In this document: positions 1-13,109 of the stretch, piece by piece
Layout of the letters: each line of letters starts with the position of its first letter
How positions within the stretch are numbered: position 1 is the stretch's first letter
Assembly: GCA_029339505.1 (NCBI GenBank)
Contig: JAQISU010000181.1
Span: 232,001-296,000, forward strand
Length of the DNA: 64,000 nucleotides
Origin: Unio delphinus
Taxonomy: Eukaryota > Mollusca > Bivalvia > Unionida > Unionidae
Reading direction: 5' to 3'
Program-made: the position numbers and the translations under genes
Notes under the pieces: model-generated
Seen by the model: the letters and a program-made list of their open reading frames with translations, nothing else
Told to the model about the DNA's origin: nothing
The model's database searches: none

Positions 1-500
1 ACACAGAGAGCAAAAATAATAGGAAACATTTCAAATAGAAAACAGTCATAAACTTTCTCTTCAATAACGTCTCTTAATTCATTGAATAGAGATGATTAAT
101 GTATTATACATATCTTTGATAATAATATTGCGTTGATTTTATTTTCATTTCTCTGGCAATATCTGGTTCATACATTGTTGTTCTAATGCAACAATTTCAC
201 ATCAGTGTCTTTTCTTTAAGTATTGTAATTTTGTGAATATGTCCTGATAACATTACCCTCCAAATCCATTGGAATCTCATCAGTATTGAATTATTTATTT
301 TGTCATTACTCCGAGTCTGGACCAAAATATATATTTATCTAATGTTAAGTTGCTTGCTTTAGTCTTCTAATTCTGTTTGAAATAATGTCCTTGATTGAAG
401 CTTATTTGCAGTATTTTATAATCTTTTGATGTATATCAATTCGGTGCCTAAATGAATTGTATATTTTCATCACTCACAGACTGAAGATGACTAATAACCA

Positions 501-761
501 TTCGAATGGAGGGCTTAGTATCATTTTTACTTGTCAGCTGTAAGATTCATTTTTTCATCCATACAGACATATACACATGCACATAAATATTCATTAATCT
601 TTTGATAAATGCATGGATAGAAGTATTGGCATTCATCCAGACCATTCGTTTTAGTAAAATACTGCCATCCATAACTGGCTGAATGTTTTAAATGTATATA
701 CTTCTGTTCTTATGGATGTTACAGCTGACAAGTAAAGTTGATACTAAGCCCTCCATTCGAA
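501..761. repeat. Imperfect inverted repeat (about 43-bp arms)
   Basis: The arm at 501-543 (beginning TTCGAATGGAGGGCTTAGTA) is the reverse complement of the arm at 719-761 (ending CCCTCCATTCGAA), with a few mismatches in the middle. The loop is about 175 bases. It sits inside the diverged repeat array, and the right arm is the same block that recurs elsewhere in the array in one orientation only. The left arm therefore looks like an inverted extra copy. Confidence 0.7.
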
Positions 762-1509
762 CCCCACACCATTTTATATCCTTGTGTTCTCCTCTATCTC
801 CCTTTCGATGAATCATATCGTATTACTGAATTTCGATATATCTTCTTTTTCAAGACACCTTTTACGAAACAGTTCGTAAGTATTAGATCTTGATATTGTA
901 TTTCTTCTACTAAACAATTATGTAAGACAGAATAAAAGAGTAGAAAGTTTGATTTATGTGCAGAATTATATCTAAGGAAACCTAAAGGGAAACATTAATG
1001 GAACAGATTCATAAGATTAAAGCATTCGACACTACTTTGATAGAACTATTTTGTTGTTGTTTTTTTTTTCCTATTTTATCCTTGTAATTTTGTTTGAGAG
1101 AGGTATTAAAAGATTGAGTGCTATCCAACATGACTTTGCTGATATATATCCATTCACTGCCTAATCATATAGTGTATATTTATCAATTACATGTTGAATA
1201 TGACTAATAACCAGAAATTCATATTTTTATACACATGTTCATCCATGCATACATGAACGTATGCACATACATATTCATAAATCTTTTGATTAATATATGG
1301 ATACAAGTATAGTCACATATCTGTGTCATCAAGTTCTTTGTTTTACATGCAAACTATTCTAGTTAGTGAAATATAGGCAATGAAACTGATTGCATTAAAG
1401 GAATATACTTATGTTATTATAGACCATATACCTGATAAGTAAAGTTGATACTATGCTAAACATTGGAGAACCGCATCATAATATATGATTGTGTTCCTCT
1501 CTATTACCC

Positions 1510-1770
1510 ATTGAATGGGGAGCCCACAATGGCTGAGTTATCAAAAGTGCTCTGTTATGGATCACTGCTATCTCACCTCTCTCTGCATGCGTTCAATTTT
1601 CAGAGTCTGCCAATTTGGGTGTGTGAGAAATGTTGCCAGTAGCGTCTTGTTAGTCAGTGTTTCTTTCCAGGGATTTTTCTGGGTTCTTCCTCCACCATTA
1701 ATACTGGCTGCCATGTAAAGCCTATTGTGTGTTGAAAAATGAAGTTGAACCCTACAACAACAATAATAAA
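1510..1770 (+). mobile_element. Decayed tRNA-derived SINE-like repeat, copy 1
   Basis: The sequence contains a TGGCTGAGTTATC block resembling a polymerase III A box, a degraded GCGTTCAATTTT block where a B box would lie, and then a shared tail with CACCATTAATACTGGCTGCC and TAAAGCCTATTGTGTG. A second copy lies at about 4188-4390. The tail type is familiar from invertebrate SINEs, but the head is too worn to be certain. Confidence 0.5.
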
Positions 1771-4187
1771 CCTTTCAATGACCTGTTTCATATTGACTTT
1801 TGATATTTCTTTTATTTCCATGACATCTTTCACAAAACACATGAAAAGAATGGATTCTTTATATGATTGTATTATGTTCTCTAAACAGCCATTTAATAGA
1901 AGGAAGATATTAGTACAAAATATATTTTTCATTGTAAACAAATCCCTTAGGAAACAGAGAGGACAAATAATAGGAAACATTTCAAACACAGCACAGTCAT
2001 TACCTTACTCATCAATAACTTCACTTAATTCATGAAAAAGAGACGATTAATGCATTATACATATCTTTGATATTAATTTTCCGTTTATTTTATTTTCATT
2101 TCTGTGGCAATATCTGTTTGATACATTGTTTTTCTTATGCAATAAGTTAACATCAGTTTATTTCCTTTTAAGTATTATCATTTTGTGAATATGTCCTGAT
2201 ACCATTATCCTCCGAATCTATTTGAATCTCATCGGTATCGACTTATTTGTTTTGTCATTATTCCGAGTCTGGACCAACATATCTATGCAATGTTCATTTG
2301 CTTACTTTAGTCTTCTAATTCTGTTTGAAATAATATCATTGATTGAAGTTTATCCAGCAGTATTTTATTACCTTTTCATGTATATCAATTTAGCACCTGC
2401 ATGACTTGTATATTTTCATCACTCACAGACTGAAGCTGACTAATAACTAGAAATTCATACCCCAATTCATTTTTTCATCCATGCAGACATATACATATGC
2501 ACATAAAGATTCTTTAATCTTTAGATAAAGACATGTGTATAAGTATTGGCACAGCATATGTGTGTTATCAAGTTGTTTTTGTCATGCAGACTATTCTATT
2601 TAGTGAAATATAGCTATACTTAACTGACTAACTGCATTAAATGTATATACTTATGTTTTTATGGATGTTTACACCTGACAAGTAACGTTGATACTAAGCC
2701 CTCCAATCAAATCCTACATGATATATCCTTGTGTTTTCCTCTATTACCCTTTCAATGAGTCATATCATATCTCAGATTTTTGATATTTCTTCTTTTTCAT
2801 GACACCCTTCACAAAACAGTTGGTAAGTCTTATCTCTTGTTATAATTGTATTACTTCCACTAAACAGTCATTTAAGACAGTACAAAAGATTAGTATGTTT
2901 TATTTTATGTGCAGAATTATTCCTAAGAAAATCGGAAAGGAAATATTGATGGAACAGATTCATAAGATTAAAACATTATGCACGAGTTTCATAGAACTAT
3001 TATTTATTTTATTTTTTTTTCATTTTTTATTTTTCTAATTTTGTTTGAGGTATTTTCTAAGATTGAGTGCTATCCAGCAGTATATTAAAACTTTGAGGAA
3101 ATATATCAATTCAGTGCCTGAATATATTGTATAGTTTCATCACTCCCATGCTGAAAACGACTAGTAACCAGAAATGCGTACCCAAATACATATGTTCATC
3201 AATGCATGCATAAATGTATGCACATAATGATTCATAAATCTTGATATTAATACATGTATACAAGTATCTGCCTATTATGTGTTTGTCAACAAGTTATCTT
3301 ACATGCAGACTATTATAGTTAATATGATATATCCATTCTTAACTCGCTGATTGCATAAAATAAATATACTTATCTTCTTTTAGACTTTACACCTGATACG
3401 AAACATTGATACTATTGTCTCCAGTGGAGCCCTACAACATATTTATATCCTTCTTTTCCTCTCTATTACCCTTTCAATGACCTGTATCATAATATTGACT
3501 TTTGATATTTTGTTTTTTAATGAAATCTTTCATAAAACAGGTTTTTTAATATTGTCTCTATGATGGTATTACTTTCTGTAAAGAATCATCAACTAGAAAG
3601 TATAAACTAGTACAAAATCTTATTTCATTGGTAATATGATCCCTAAAAAGACAGTAAGGCAAAATACTAGGAAACATTTCAAGCAAAAAACAAAGTAATA
3701 ACCTTACTCTTCAATAACTTCTCTAAATTCATGGAACAAAATGAGATGACTAATACATTATACACGTCTTTGATAGAAATATTCCATTTAATTTATTTTT
3801 ATTTCTGTGGCAATTACTGGTTCATACTTTATTCTCATGCAACAATTTAACATCAGTGTCTTTTCTTAAATTATTGTCATTTCCTGCATATTGCCGGACA
3901 ACATCCTCCTCCAAATCCATTGGAATCTCACCAGTTTTGAATTATTTAGTTTTATTCTGGAAATTACTATTAACCAGAAATTCATATGTTCATTGATGCA
4001 TGCATGTAAATTTGCACTTCAAGATGCATAAATCTAAAGATAACTATATATATGCATGTATGGGCACATCATGTGTGTCATGTAGTTCTTTATTTTACAT
4101 GCAGACTTATGTAGTTAGTGAATTATAGCCATTGATTGCATTACACAGCATTTATATCATTGTGTTCCTCATATTACCCTTTCAATA

Positions 4188-4390
4188 AGGGGCCCAGAGT
4201 GGCAAAGTTGTCAAAAGCCCTCTGATATGGATCACTGCCATCTTATCTGTCTGCATAGGTTCAAGTCTCTGATTCAGCCAATGTGGGTATGTGACTAAGC
4301 TTGGCAGTAGCTTCTCCGCCATTAATACTGGCTGCCATGTAAAGCCTATCGTGTGCTGATAATTGGCATTAAACCCTACAACAACCTTTT
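4188..4390 (+). mobile_element. Decayed tRNA-derived SINE-like repeat, copy 2
   Basis: This stretch aligns with 1510-1770: both have GGCTGCCATGTAAAGCCTAT and the following CCCTACAACAAC. It abuts, or is inserted in, the 3' side of the Gypsy gag remnant that begins immediately to the right. The open frame across the junction therefore joins gag residues to translated SINE sequence and is not a natural protein. Confidence 0.5.
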
Positions 4391-4439
4391 CAATAACCTG
4401 CATCTTATTATTTACTTTTGATATATCTTTTTCTTCATG

Positions 4440-5390
4440 ACATCTTTCATCTTTTGAAACCATGTTCTGGATTCCCCCATGGGCCTCTGCAAAGAAATCG
4501 GCCTGCTTACCCATATCCTGTACATTTGAGAAGACTTTCTCTTTCAGAAACTGACTTAGTTCCCGACCAACTGTGTTCAACAATTGACCTCTGAGCAAGA
4601 AATCAGTCATCCCTTCAAACAATTTTGCCACTTTGCAGCATTCTGCAACTGCTGAAAATAGTTCGCTATTCTAACGATAAACTGACCAAAGGTTTCTCTC
4701 TTCTTGGGCTTGTTATACCTGATCTTTCTACTTTAAGCCTGTTCACTGAGCTCATACCTTTTTAGAAGTGATTCCTTCAGGACGTCGTTATTGAACGCAT
4801 CGTCTCTAGGAAGCTGTGAGTACACATTGAGTGCTTTTCCGTTTCATAACACACTGAGATGCAGTGCCCAGTCATTTTGACCCCACTTCTGGTTCTCGGC
4901 ATACCACTCAAACCGATGTAGATAACTATCCATGATATTATTTTCATCATCAAAGGGGGGTAATTTAGAACCCTTTAGGCAGCATCGTGTTCTCCTTTTC
5001 CTGATGTTGCTAACTCTACGTTACGTTCATGATGTCGTTGCCTTCGTCTTTCCCCTATCTCCAAAGCTTCTAAACTTGCCTGTTTTTCTAATTATATCTT
5101 ATTCTTCTCTTCTTCCCATTATATCCTTTCCTTTTTGGCCTGTTTTATTTGTTTGTTCTATCTTATTTTCTTTTATTCTATCAGCCACTTCTTGGTTTCA
5201 CTTTCCCACTAAATCCTTTCTTTTTTGTCCTGTTTTTGTTTAGTTTTATCAACTCTTTCATGGTTTCCCTTTCTATCTCCAATTTCTCCCTTTCGATTTA
5301 CCTCTCCTGTAACATTTGGTTCCTCTCCCAGGCTTGCTCTTCTTGAATAAATTTCCTTAAACTTTCTCCCTCATACCCATGTTATTTTCC
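4440..5390 (-). pseudogene. Ty3/Gypsy retrotransposon gag remnant
   Basis: Read on the minus strand, the stretch encodes a charged K/E-rich N-terminal region (about 5000-5380) followed by a Ty3/Gypsy-type capsid region. Recognisable pieces are LPPFDDE, DSYLHRFEWYAENQKW, DWALHLSVL, GKALNVYSQLP and LLKRYELSEQA, then TFGQFIVRI and, in another frame, FLLRGQLLNTVGRELSQFL. Gag capsids of this class have the same order (RFE...W, LS..L.G.A, LP, QF). In-frame stops occur near the residues following HLSVL and SEQA, and a frameshift lies near 4625. No pol sequence follows, so this is a truncated copy. The LTR candidate at 5664-6135 lies upstream on the same strand, as expected. Confidence 0.8.
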
Positions 5391-5663
5391 TAAGGCGACC
5401 AAGACTTTGAGGCATGACATGACTAATAGTAATATAACAAATATAATTTTACAGAGAGACTTACCTTATTTTCAAGATGAAGGCATCCAAAACAATGCTT
5501 TGAATGTGTTTATACTAGACCTACAGACCTAGAAAAACTAAACAAAATAAACACCTACTTGAAGATTATCTTGTCAAGAAAGTCACACTTGAATATAAAC
5601 AATAAGTGTTGACTTTCACAAACAAGATGATGACGATTCTCTTAATCCAAAGGTACCACTTCT

Positions 5664-6135
5664 GACACCATTGTTGCAGAATAGAAACGTAGTGGGTTTT
5701 GGATTAAATGAATAACACAAACACAATGTGTGAAAGCAGTTATTAATAGCATATAATTTCAGTTTATGATTTACAACTTAATAGAAATAGGCTTACTTTT
5801 CCTCTTGATGTTTTAGCACGTTTTGTTGTCAACTTTTAAAAATGCTGTGTATAAATTTGATGCTGAAGTCTTTACTAAAATAATGGATCCCTCATCCAAG
5901 CATTTGTGAAGGAGAAGCATTATTGTAGCAAAGCTTGAGGCTGAGCATGTACACATCCACTCATGTTGTTGTAAATTGAGGTTTAGCCAACAAAACACTT
6001 CACCTTAAACTATATCAAGTGTGGGTTGCTCGGTTATATAGGCTACCTCGGTACACATCACGTGATTGATCAAAAAGTTTTCTTTTGATTGAAAAGTGCC
6101 CGTTTCAGCCAATGACAGTAACAGAGTAACATGCT
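5664..6135 (-). mobile_element. Probable 5' LTR of the Gypsy remnant
   Basis: On the minus strand this segment starts TGTTACTCTGTTACTG and ends CTGCAACA, giving TG...CA boundaries. It contains a TATA-like TATATAACC in its middle and is followed at once by TGGTGTCAGAAGTGG, which has the look of a Gypsy primer-binding region. It lies upstream of the gag remnant on the same strand. No second LTR was found to confirm the edges, so the limits are inferred. Confidence 0.5.
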
Positions 6136-6211
6136 GTTTATACATGCTCAGCCTCTGGCATTACTCCAATAATGCCCCTCGTCCTTCACAATTGCCTGGA
6201 TGAGGGGTCCA
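5883..6211. repeat. Inverted pair of about 70-bp related segments
   Basis: The segment at 6141-6211 (TACATGCTCAGCCTC... GGATGAGGGGTCCATTTTG) is about 75% identical to the reverse complement of 5883-5951. One arm lies inside the LTR candidate and the other just outside it. The outer piece may be a fragment of a second, head-to-head LTR. Confidence 0.5.
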
Positions 6212-6422
6212 TTTTGTGAATCTGTGATGCATTTTCAAACTCTTTTGCTTAAATTTAAACTTTGTGTTTCAAGTTCATTTCTTAGGCGCTATTTACGTAT
6301 CTTTGCAACAAACGTAGGTCAGTGTGACATATATATTGTACTCCATCTTCGTAATACTAATTATGGAGGTGATCCATATTATAGACGAGGGAACTTTATA
6401 CTAAGAGATATACTAACAATAT

Positions 6423-6668
6423 TGTGTCATATCATAATAAATTATAAAATACAAATGGAGTAAATAATAACTGACTAGAGGTAACAATTTTAAAAGATTC
6501 AAAAACCATTCTATGGTATAATCCAATCCTATGCCATATTTATAACTTGTGTCATATCGTAATAAATTATAAAATACAAATGGAGTAAATAATAACTGAG
6601 GTAACAATTTTAAAAGATGCAAAAACCATTCTATGGTATAATCCAATCCTATGCCATATTTATAACTT
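6423..6668. repeat. Two-copy tandem repeat, about 120 bp unit
   Basis: Two adjacent copies beginning TGTGTCATATC(A/G)TAATAAA and ending CCATATTTATAACT lie at about 6423-6547 and 6548-6668. The second copy lacks four bases near AACTGAGG. The minus-strand frame across it shows an internal peptide duplication that is only the translation of this repeat. Confidence 0.85.
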
Positions 6669-6669
6669 G

Positions 6670-9123
6670 TAAATATATATAAGACAAGATTTACAATGAG
6701 ATGGCTTATCAATTTACTGACTTCATATACAGTTTCCATTTAGCTCAAGATGAGGCAGAGTTTTTGGCTTGGTTTATACATACTGATCTGAATAGAAACT
6801 TCAAAGCTGGTGAAATGCTTCATAATAAAAAATACAGTTTTGCAACAAAAACAGGTCATTGTGGCCCATTTTATATATTCAAGTGACTGTTTATTTGCCT
6901 GTGTTTTTGTACATGCAGTTTTCATTAAAGGATCATAAACCAGATAATCTGATGCATCTGTGATACATATATTGTATGGAATTTGATTATTTTTAATGTG
7001 ATTTAACCAAAAAAAATAGTTCATTATGTTTTGTTTTCATTTGTTTGATATTAAAACTTAGTCCGTGATGAAGCATCATGATATATGTCAAAGGATGAAG
7101 CCGGGTTGGGACTGGATTAGTGAAGGCACCGATAGCAACTGCGTTAATCAGATATTTATTTAAAAACGCAATTTAAATATAAACAAATCTGACTCCATTA
7201 TAAACAATATGTTTGATATGTTAATGTGAAATTATGAATTTATTGTTCATATAACGATTTTGATATGAAACTGGTGATATTTTTGCTCAGATGGCAATAG
7301 CAATAACACGGAACAGGTATTCTATTACTTTCGTGGCGCCCATTTGACGTCCAAGATGTATCTCCTGTTCCACCCGCTCTAGTCAATGGTCAAGGAGTCA
7401 CCACGCATGGTCCACTCCTCCATGTCTGTTGAAGGATCCCTCGAGAGCCCTCACATTTAACACAGACTTGATGGTCGTGAAGCCTTGGTCCCTCACATCA
7501 TGAATACCAGTACACTCTTCCGAACAATAGTCACCAGGCACAGCGTATACGTCAGAAGAAACCACAGAGTTCTGCGACTTCACATCACCCAACCATATAT
7601 ATAAAAGCAGCACCCAACCATACACAAGGCACCATGCACAAGGCAGCTAAAATTAAAACTAAACCGTGTAATACGTATGACACGGTTAAGTTCTTCTACA
7701 TTCATATATGTTGCGCATGCGCACACATTAGTTAGTTACCCATGTACATTAAACGTTCCATGCATGCAGCATAAATTAAATTCAATTTGTCTGTTTAGTT
7801 ACAACAAATAGCTATCTTGAAGCAGACTATAGTATATTTAATACCATGGTGCTGTATAACCTGGGTATTTACTCTGTAGAATTTAGAATAAATTCATAAA
7901 CATCTGATACATGAAACCATTCTGTCATATAAAATGAATAGCGATAAGAATAGAACCTTAAATTTAAATACCTCTACAGCTGAAAATTCTACTCCCTTAA
8001 AGTGGTAAGCTTCATGACAAGACTCGTTTTAATGTAATGTTTGCAGAGAATTTGCTCTATAATATACACTCGCTGTGACCGATATGTGCGGCTAGGTACT
8101 TAGATTTTAAACTGCAGGCAATTTGCCCATGCAGCATAGGTTGAGTCGCGCTCAGTATTTCGAAACAACTAGAGCCGATACGAAATAAACTACCCTCGGG
8201 TAGAACTGTACGCAGCAGCAAAACCAGAGTACATTTTTTACCACATCTACATATTGATACCAGTTATACACAATTCCATGACAATGTACTATAAACTCCC
8301 AAAAACTAGTGTTTGATCATGATTTTATTTTTCATTGATTTTATTCATTTTTACTTTTGTAAGCTTTTAAAGCATGAATCTTTCTTAATTTATCAGTGTC
8401 TGTTAATTCTGCAAATGTACACAAATCCATATTACATATAATCCTTTTGTGACTTGCATTACAATTTTGTATTTAGATTGCAATATTAAATACACTACAC
8501 TATCAAGAGACCCTTTCTGACTAGTTTATCTGAAATAGGAATTAATTCATAATTCGGAAGTAAACTGTTTTGCTAATGAATAATTATTGTATATTTTGTT
8601 ATACTTCTCTCAATAGGTGTAATGTTGATAATACATGTAAAGAGTAATCAGAATGTGTTCATGCTAGAATATGGATTGCATGTGAAGTCACACGTGATAG
8701 TGATTAATTCAAGTGATTACCAATGAATAACCGCCAATTCTTATCAAGGGTGATAGTGGCTACAAGTCCAGGCGTGTTCAGAAAATGTTACTGGAATCGG
8801 ATGAACCTGACTTCTCAAATAAATTGATACATATTCAAGTTTCTTTTGAAAATTGCATGGCCAGTGATTAAATAAAACCAAACATCTTCTCTCTCTCTGG
8901 TGTCAAATTAACATTTATTGTTCATTATATCCACATTGAAATTCACAGAAGTAGTATTTTACATTATAAGAAAAAAGTTATAATTAAAAAAAGAGTATTT
9001 TTTTTAAAAATTACTTAGTGTTTAAATGTGATACCATTTCTTATAATTAATATTTTTTTTCTGTGTAGTTTGGGGTATCTTGAATCCTACCTGGTATTTC
9101 ATAAATTTGATCACCAAGCTAAT

Positions 9124-9125
<2 letters not shown>
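6670..9125. other. Non-coding stretch, no gene supported
   Basis: AT-rich sequence with no open frame of recognisable family. A 75-codon minus-strand frame at 7398-7625 begins with a hydrophobic stretch and contains a pair of cysteines, but no homology, splice context or companion exon can be seen. It was not called as a gene. Confidence 0.5.

Positions 9126-9165
<40 letters not shown>
9126..9165. repeat. (TA)n microsatellite
   Basis: About 20 uninterrupted AT dinucleotides. The Tyr-Ile runs in overlapping open frames are artefacts of this repeat. Confidence 0.95.
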
Positions 9166-9168
<3 letters not shown>

Positions 9169-9999
9169 TAGTTTGTATGACCTGTCACAGGGGGATAAAA
9201 GTAAATTGATGTAATCAGTGAGTGTACAACAAAGAAATTTATTCCCCTGAAAACCCATTGTTTTTGCAAGTTCTATCAAAAGTCACTTGTTTAAGCAAGT
9301 TATCATAAATCTCATACTTATTACAACTGGTATACACAACTGACTGAGAAGGGTTGAATTTTATAATAATTTATTTCAAGTGGGTTTTTCAACATCATTT
9401 ACACTTCTATCAGCAGCTTGTAGCTAAGAGTGGTTACATCTACTTCTCAGAAAAGCCAGCCATGTTATCAGCTATGTCAGTTTAAGACATGATCATTAAG
9501 GTTGATGAGTATAATGTGGAAAATAGTGAAAACATTAAATTATTAATTTTAGATTTCCATGATAATTTCATGTTGTACAAAACATCTTTTTTGCACACAA
9601 AAAAAACCATTTGAATTTGTGTGTATAAATAAATATATGGAATACACTGAAAACTGATTATGAAAAAGTTAAGTTAAGAAGTAATACTTGTCACACCTTG
9701 ACAAAACTCACTCCCTGACAACTTAGATATAGATGATAAAGATTAAAAGACTGATGTTACTTCTTGAAAGAATTTCAGTTTGGATTGGGAGTGGGGGGGG
9801 GGCCTGCAAGTGCATTTCCTACTAGAACAACAATTGCAGCATCAAAACCTTTTTTTATACTTGGGGTATTTTAGGTATAATATATAAAATGCAGTTTAAA
9901 ATAGCAATCAAACAGAAACACATTCTGGCTTTATAAATTTGAACAGCTCATCATCTATGTGACTATATCTCCTGATTTCGTTTCAATTATGTATCCCAG

Positions 10000-12006
10000 A
10001 TTCATCTCTGCCACCCATCCTGCCAGACATCCAGCCAACTGAAAGACAATTGGGCCGAATTTCAATGAAAATTGGGTACAAGTCGGTCATTCTTGGCCAA
10101 GCATTAGGACTCTCAGAGGCAGATATCCAGCAAATACAGAAAGTATATTCCCATACTGCCACTCAGAGTCTTATGATTTGTTTTAAATGGATGCTGCAAA
10201 ATGGAGACAAAGCAACCTTTAGAAACCTGAAGATGGCATTCAAGCGTATTGACATCGATACTGATATTCTTGAATCAGTTAACAAAGCAGGTATGTTTTG
10301 ACCAAAAGAAATACAAACAATGATAGTATACTTTTAATCTGAGACAATCTCATTTAAACCCTTTATAACAAAAAATCATTTTTGCTTGAAAAATTAGCAA
10401 AATCCAAAACATTAATGTAACAATGAAGCCATTACATCCTCTTAGTCCTTAAATTCAGTTATGATGATTTGAAAGGTATAAGTTGGATATTTATGTACAA
10501 AATAATTCCAAACCAGCTGTAGTTGATGTCAGTAGTTTGGCTGTTCAGTAAATGGTCTTAAACCCAATAGTACACTACTTACATTTGTTTGAAAATTGAT
10601 TCAGTGAGGATTTTGATAATATCTTTATTAAAGTATAAAAAAATATAAAAAATCTTGGTACAAAAGATTATACTTTTTGTGACGAGTCTTTATCTTAAGT
10701 CTATCAGCAATTCTTTATTATCACTTCCCTCAAACTATCATGGTGAAAGTCATGAAACTTGGCATATAGGTTAATCTCAAGGTCTAGTTAGTTTTGAATG
10801 AAAACATTGCATCTGTTAAATTTGATTTGGCAGACACTATGCTCATCTTAAAATTCTGGTTGCTGCTACACCATCAGAGAATGGCATTGTTGATACAGGT
10901 TTGTCATTTATAGGTTTATAACATGTAGTTGGTCTTTAATGAAAAGACATGTAGTGCTAATCTAACCTCCAACATACTATCACAAAAGCACATTGGATAT
11001 TGACCAAGCAGAATCATTGAGCCTTCAGTGTAAATCAAAGTTTTGGAAAGATAAAAAAATGAATGAATTCGTGCAATTAATTTTTGTGAATATATCTGAA
11101 GAAGACATTTAAATGGTGTAAGTGCAATAATCTTAAAATCGGTTTACAAATTAGTTATGGATTTTTACCAAATTTAGCACTTTGAGATGTCTAGAAAAGA
11201 TATAAAGAAACTTATATCAATAATATCAGATTTGAGGTCAATAACTGACAAATATATTTGTACAGCACTTTTTGTAAATGTTCTAACTTATTTTGGATAT
11301 TCTTAGTAATACATGAAATGGTTTCAGTACTTGGCAGTTAATAAATAATAACGTGATGAAAGAAAAAGACCTTAGGCAGTAGAGCATTAGCTCCACATAT
11401 AATTATCATTGCCTTAAACTAAATGTAATTTATTATGAGTTTGTTATATCTATATTTTTATCTCTATCTATTCCTTGAAGTTAATAATTTACAAATGATG
11501 TCTATAGAAATGACACAGATATTGCAAACACTTAAATACTGATTTACAATATACATTAGTGTATAAATCAAAGGAAAAAAAGACAAACGATGTAAATACA
11601 TATTGTAAGAAAGTTAATTAGTAATACATGCAATATTTGAATGCTGTTTGGAGGGTGACATTTCGATACAAAACTTAACACTTATTGTGATGGCCTTCTT
11701 GTAGTGGACAGTGTGTCTTGCCTCCCACCATACATGCGAAACGTGCAACCAGAAGATAAGCACCTGAATCAGATATCTAACAGGATTGAGACAGAACATG
11801 TGCATTTGGGTGTTGAACTGGAAGTACCATTGTCCAGAATTGAGGAGATTCTTACAGATAACCTTGTCGATGTGCACAGACAGTGCTTTGAAATTATGAA
11901 AGAGTGGAGACAAAGGAAGGATTGGAAGGCCACATTTTGGAAACTGGAGAATGCGTTCATATGCGTTGGTATTGATCCGGATATTCTGAAAGAAAGTTTG
12001 AAATGA
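10000..12006 (+). CDS. Tandem death-domain protein, last two exons
   Basis: Two exons are visible. The first runs from about 10000, after an acceptor ending TATCCCAG, to 10290, before the donor GTATGT. It encodes about 75 residues of death-domain type: KIGYKSVILGQALGLSEADI, then QKVYSHTATQSLM, KWMLQNGDKATF and FKRIDIDTDILES. The second runs from 11704, after an acceptor ending TTCTTGTAG, to a TGA at 12004-12006. It encodes a second six-helix-like unit with LNQISNRIE, LGVELEVPLSRIEEIL, EIMKEWRQRKDW and GIDPDILKESL. The phases join correctly across the 1.4-kb intron. Both units show the family pattern of a conserved W/L core and the helix 5-6 'WR...AT...L..A' signature. Death domains assemble apoptotic and innate-immune signalling complexes in the cytosol, and molluscs have many such genes. 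Upstream exons were not found, so the N-terminal domains and exact identity are unknown. Confidence 0.75.
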
Positions 12007-12950
12007 ACCTTGCTCAACAGAAGTATAATACTGTATGCTATTGTTATTGGAGACTGTGTGAAATTATTAATGCTGCATGACAATAATGTAGCTGATTGTC
12101 TATTAGCATTATCTTGAATTTTTCTGATGAGTTATAATTGCAGTGTAAATGTGGAACATTTAAAATGTTTTCTGAGACCATTCATTTAGATGTGTATTGA
12201 ATGCAGATTGTAAAATGACATTCTTTTTTCAGGAAATGTATTTAAGTGACCTGTTGATCTTTCGTTATTCATTAATAGAATTTTCAGTCAATATCAGACA
12301 ATCATGATTTTGTGTGTGTATGTTAGAGGTGTGCTGTATTACAGGTATAACAGTTTACCATGGTATTTGGTTAAGGCAGCACATGCCATAGTACTATGTT
12401 TTTTTCTCTGGTATATTGGAAGTTTCTATTTGTAAGGACTGCACATAAATTATCACGTAATCTTACTATGAATTTAGTGAGATTAAAAGCATGTTGTCAT
12501 TTTCTATGATAAAATAATTCCAAAAATTATTTGCTTTTACAAAATAGTTGTATATTTTACAAATTAATTTCAAATATTACATATATAATTATATTTATGG
12601 ACCTTTAATCATGTTTGACACCTGTCACATGCAAACATGGTAACATATTGGGATGTTGTCAAGAATATTTGAGCCAAATACAACGTTTGGTAAAATTTCC
12701 GATTTAATAAGAATTCAGTTTTCTTTGTTTGAAGTTTACATAATTTTTCTAATCCACTAAATACTTTTTCATTTGTTCAGTCATTGAGTTGTAGGTTTAC
12801 TGTGGCTCTCTAATAAATAATTTGCTAATGTATTAACATTCCACTCAAAATCTTATTTCCTATAATATCAATACTGTGGCTTGTAAATTGTAACATTCTT
12901 TGTCGACACTTTCTATTTTTATCAGCATGCTCACTCATGTCAGCTATAAT
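12007..12950 (+). other. Probable 3' UTR and downstream non-coding sequence
   Basis: AT-rich sequence downstream of the death-domain stop codon. No clear single polyadenylation site can be chosen and no open frame of interest is present. Confidence 0.4.
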
Positions 12951-12954
12951 GTAA

Positions 12955-13109
12955 ACTTAATCATCCCACATTAGTTACACATGTTTGATAACAACTTAAT
13001 CATCCCACATTAGTTACAAATGTTATATGACAACTTAATCATCCCACATTAGTTACACATGTTAGATGACAACTTAATCATCCCACATTAGTTTCACATG
13101 TTAGATGAC
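12955..13109. repeat. Minisatellite, four copies of about 39 bp
   Basis: Four tandem copies of a unit containing AACTTAATCATCCCACATTA followed by GTTACACATGTTAGATGAC, with one or two substitutions per copy. Confidence 0.9.

Larger units (their letters stand above)
1..4180. repeat. Diverged long-period tandem repeat array
   Basis: Three diverged copies of a unit about 1.7-1.9 kb long can be followed by eye. The block with AGGAAACATTTCAA and then TACATATCTTTGAT recurs near 20-120, 1960-2070 and 3675-3770. The block GTTGATACTAAGCCCTCC recurs near 736, 1447, 2689 and (degraded) 3406, which gives an internal half-period of about 0.7-1.2 kb. Copies differ by many substitutions and small indels, so the array is old. 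No protein-coding gene is supported here; the short open frames have no family character and change between copies. Confidence 0.75.

Noticed and set aside
7398..7625. Small secreted protein on the minus strand
   Set aside because: The hydrophobic start is partly a translated TATATA tract, and there is no supporting exon or family.
12955..13109. Possible CRISPR array (regular 39-bp spacing)
   Set aside because: The whole unit is repeated with no unique spacers, and the sequence is animal; it is a minisatellite.
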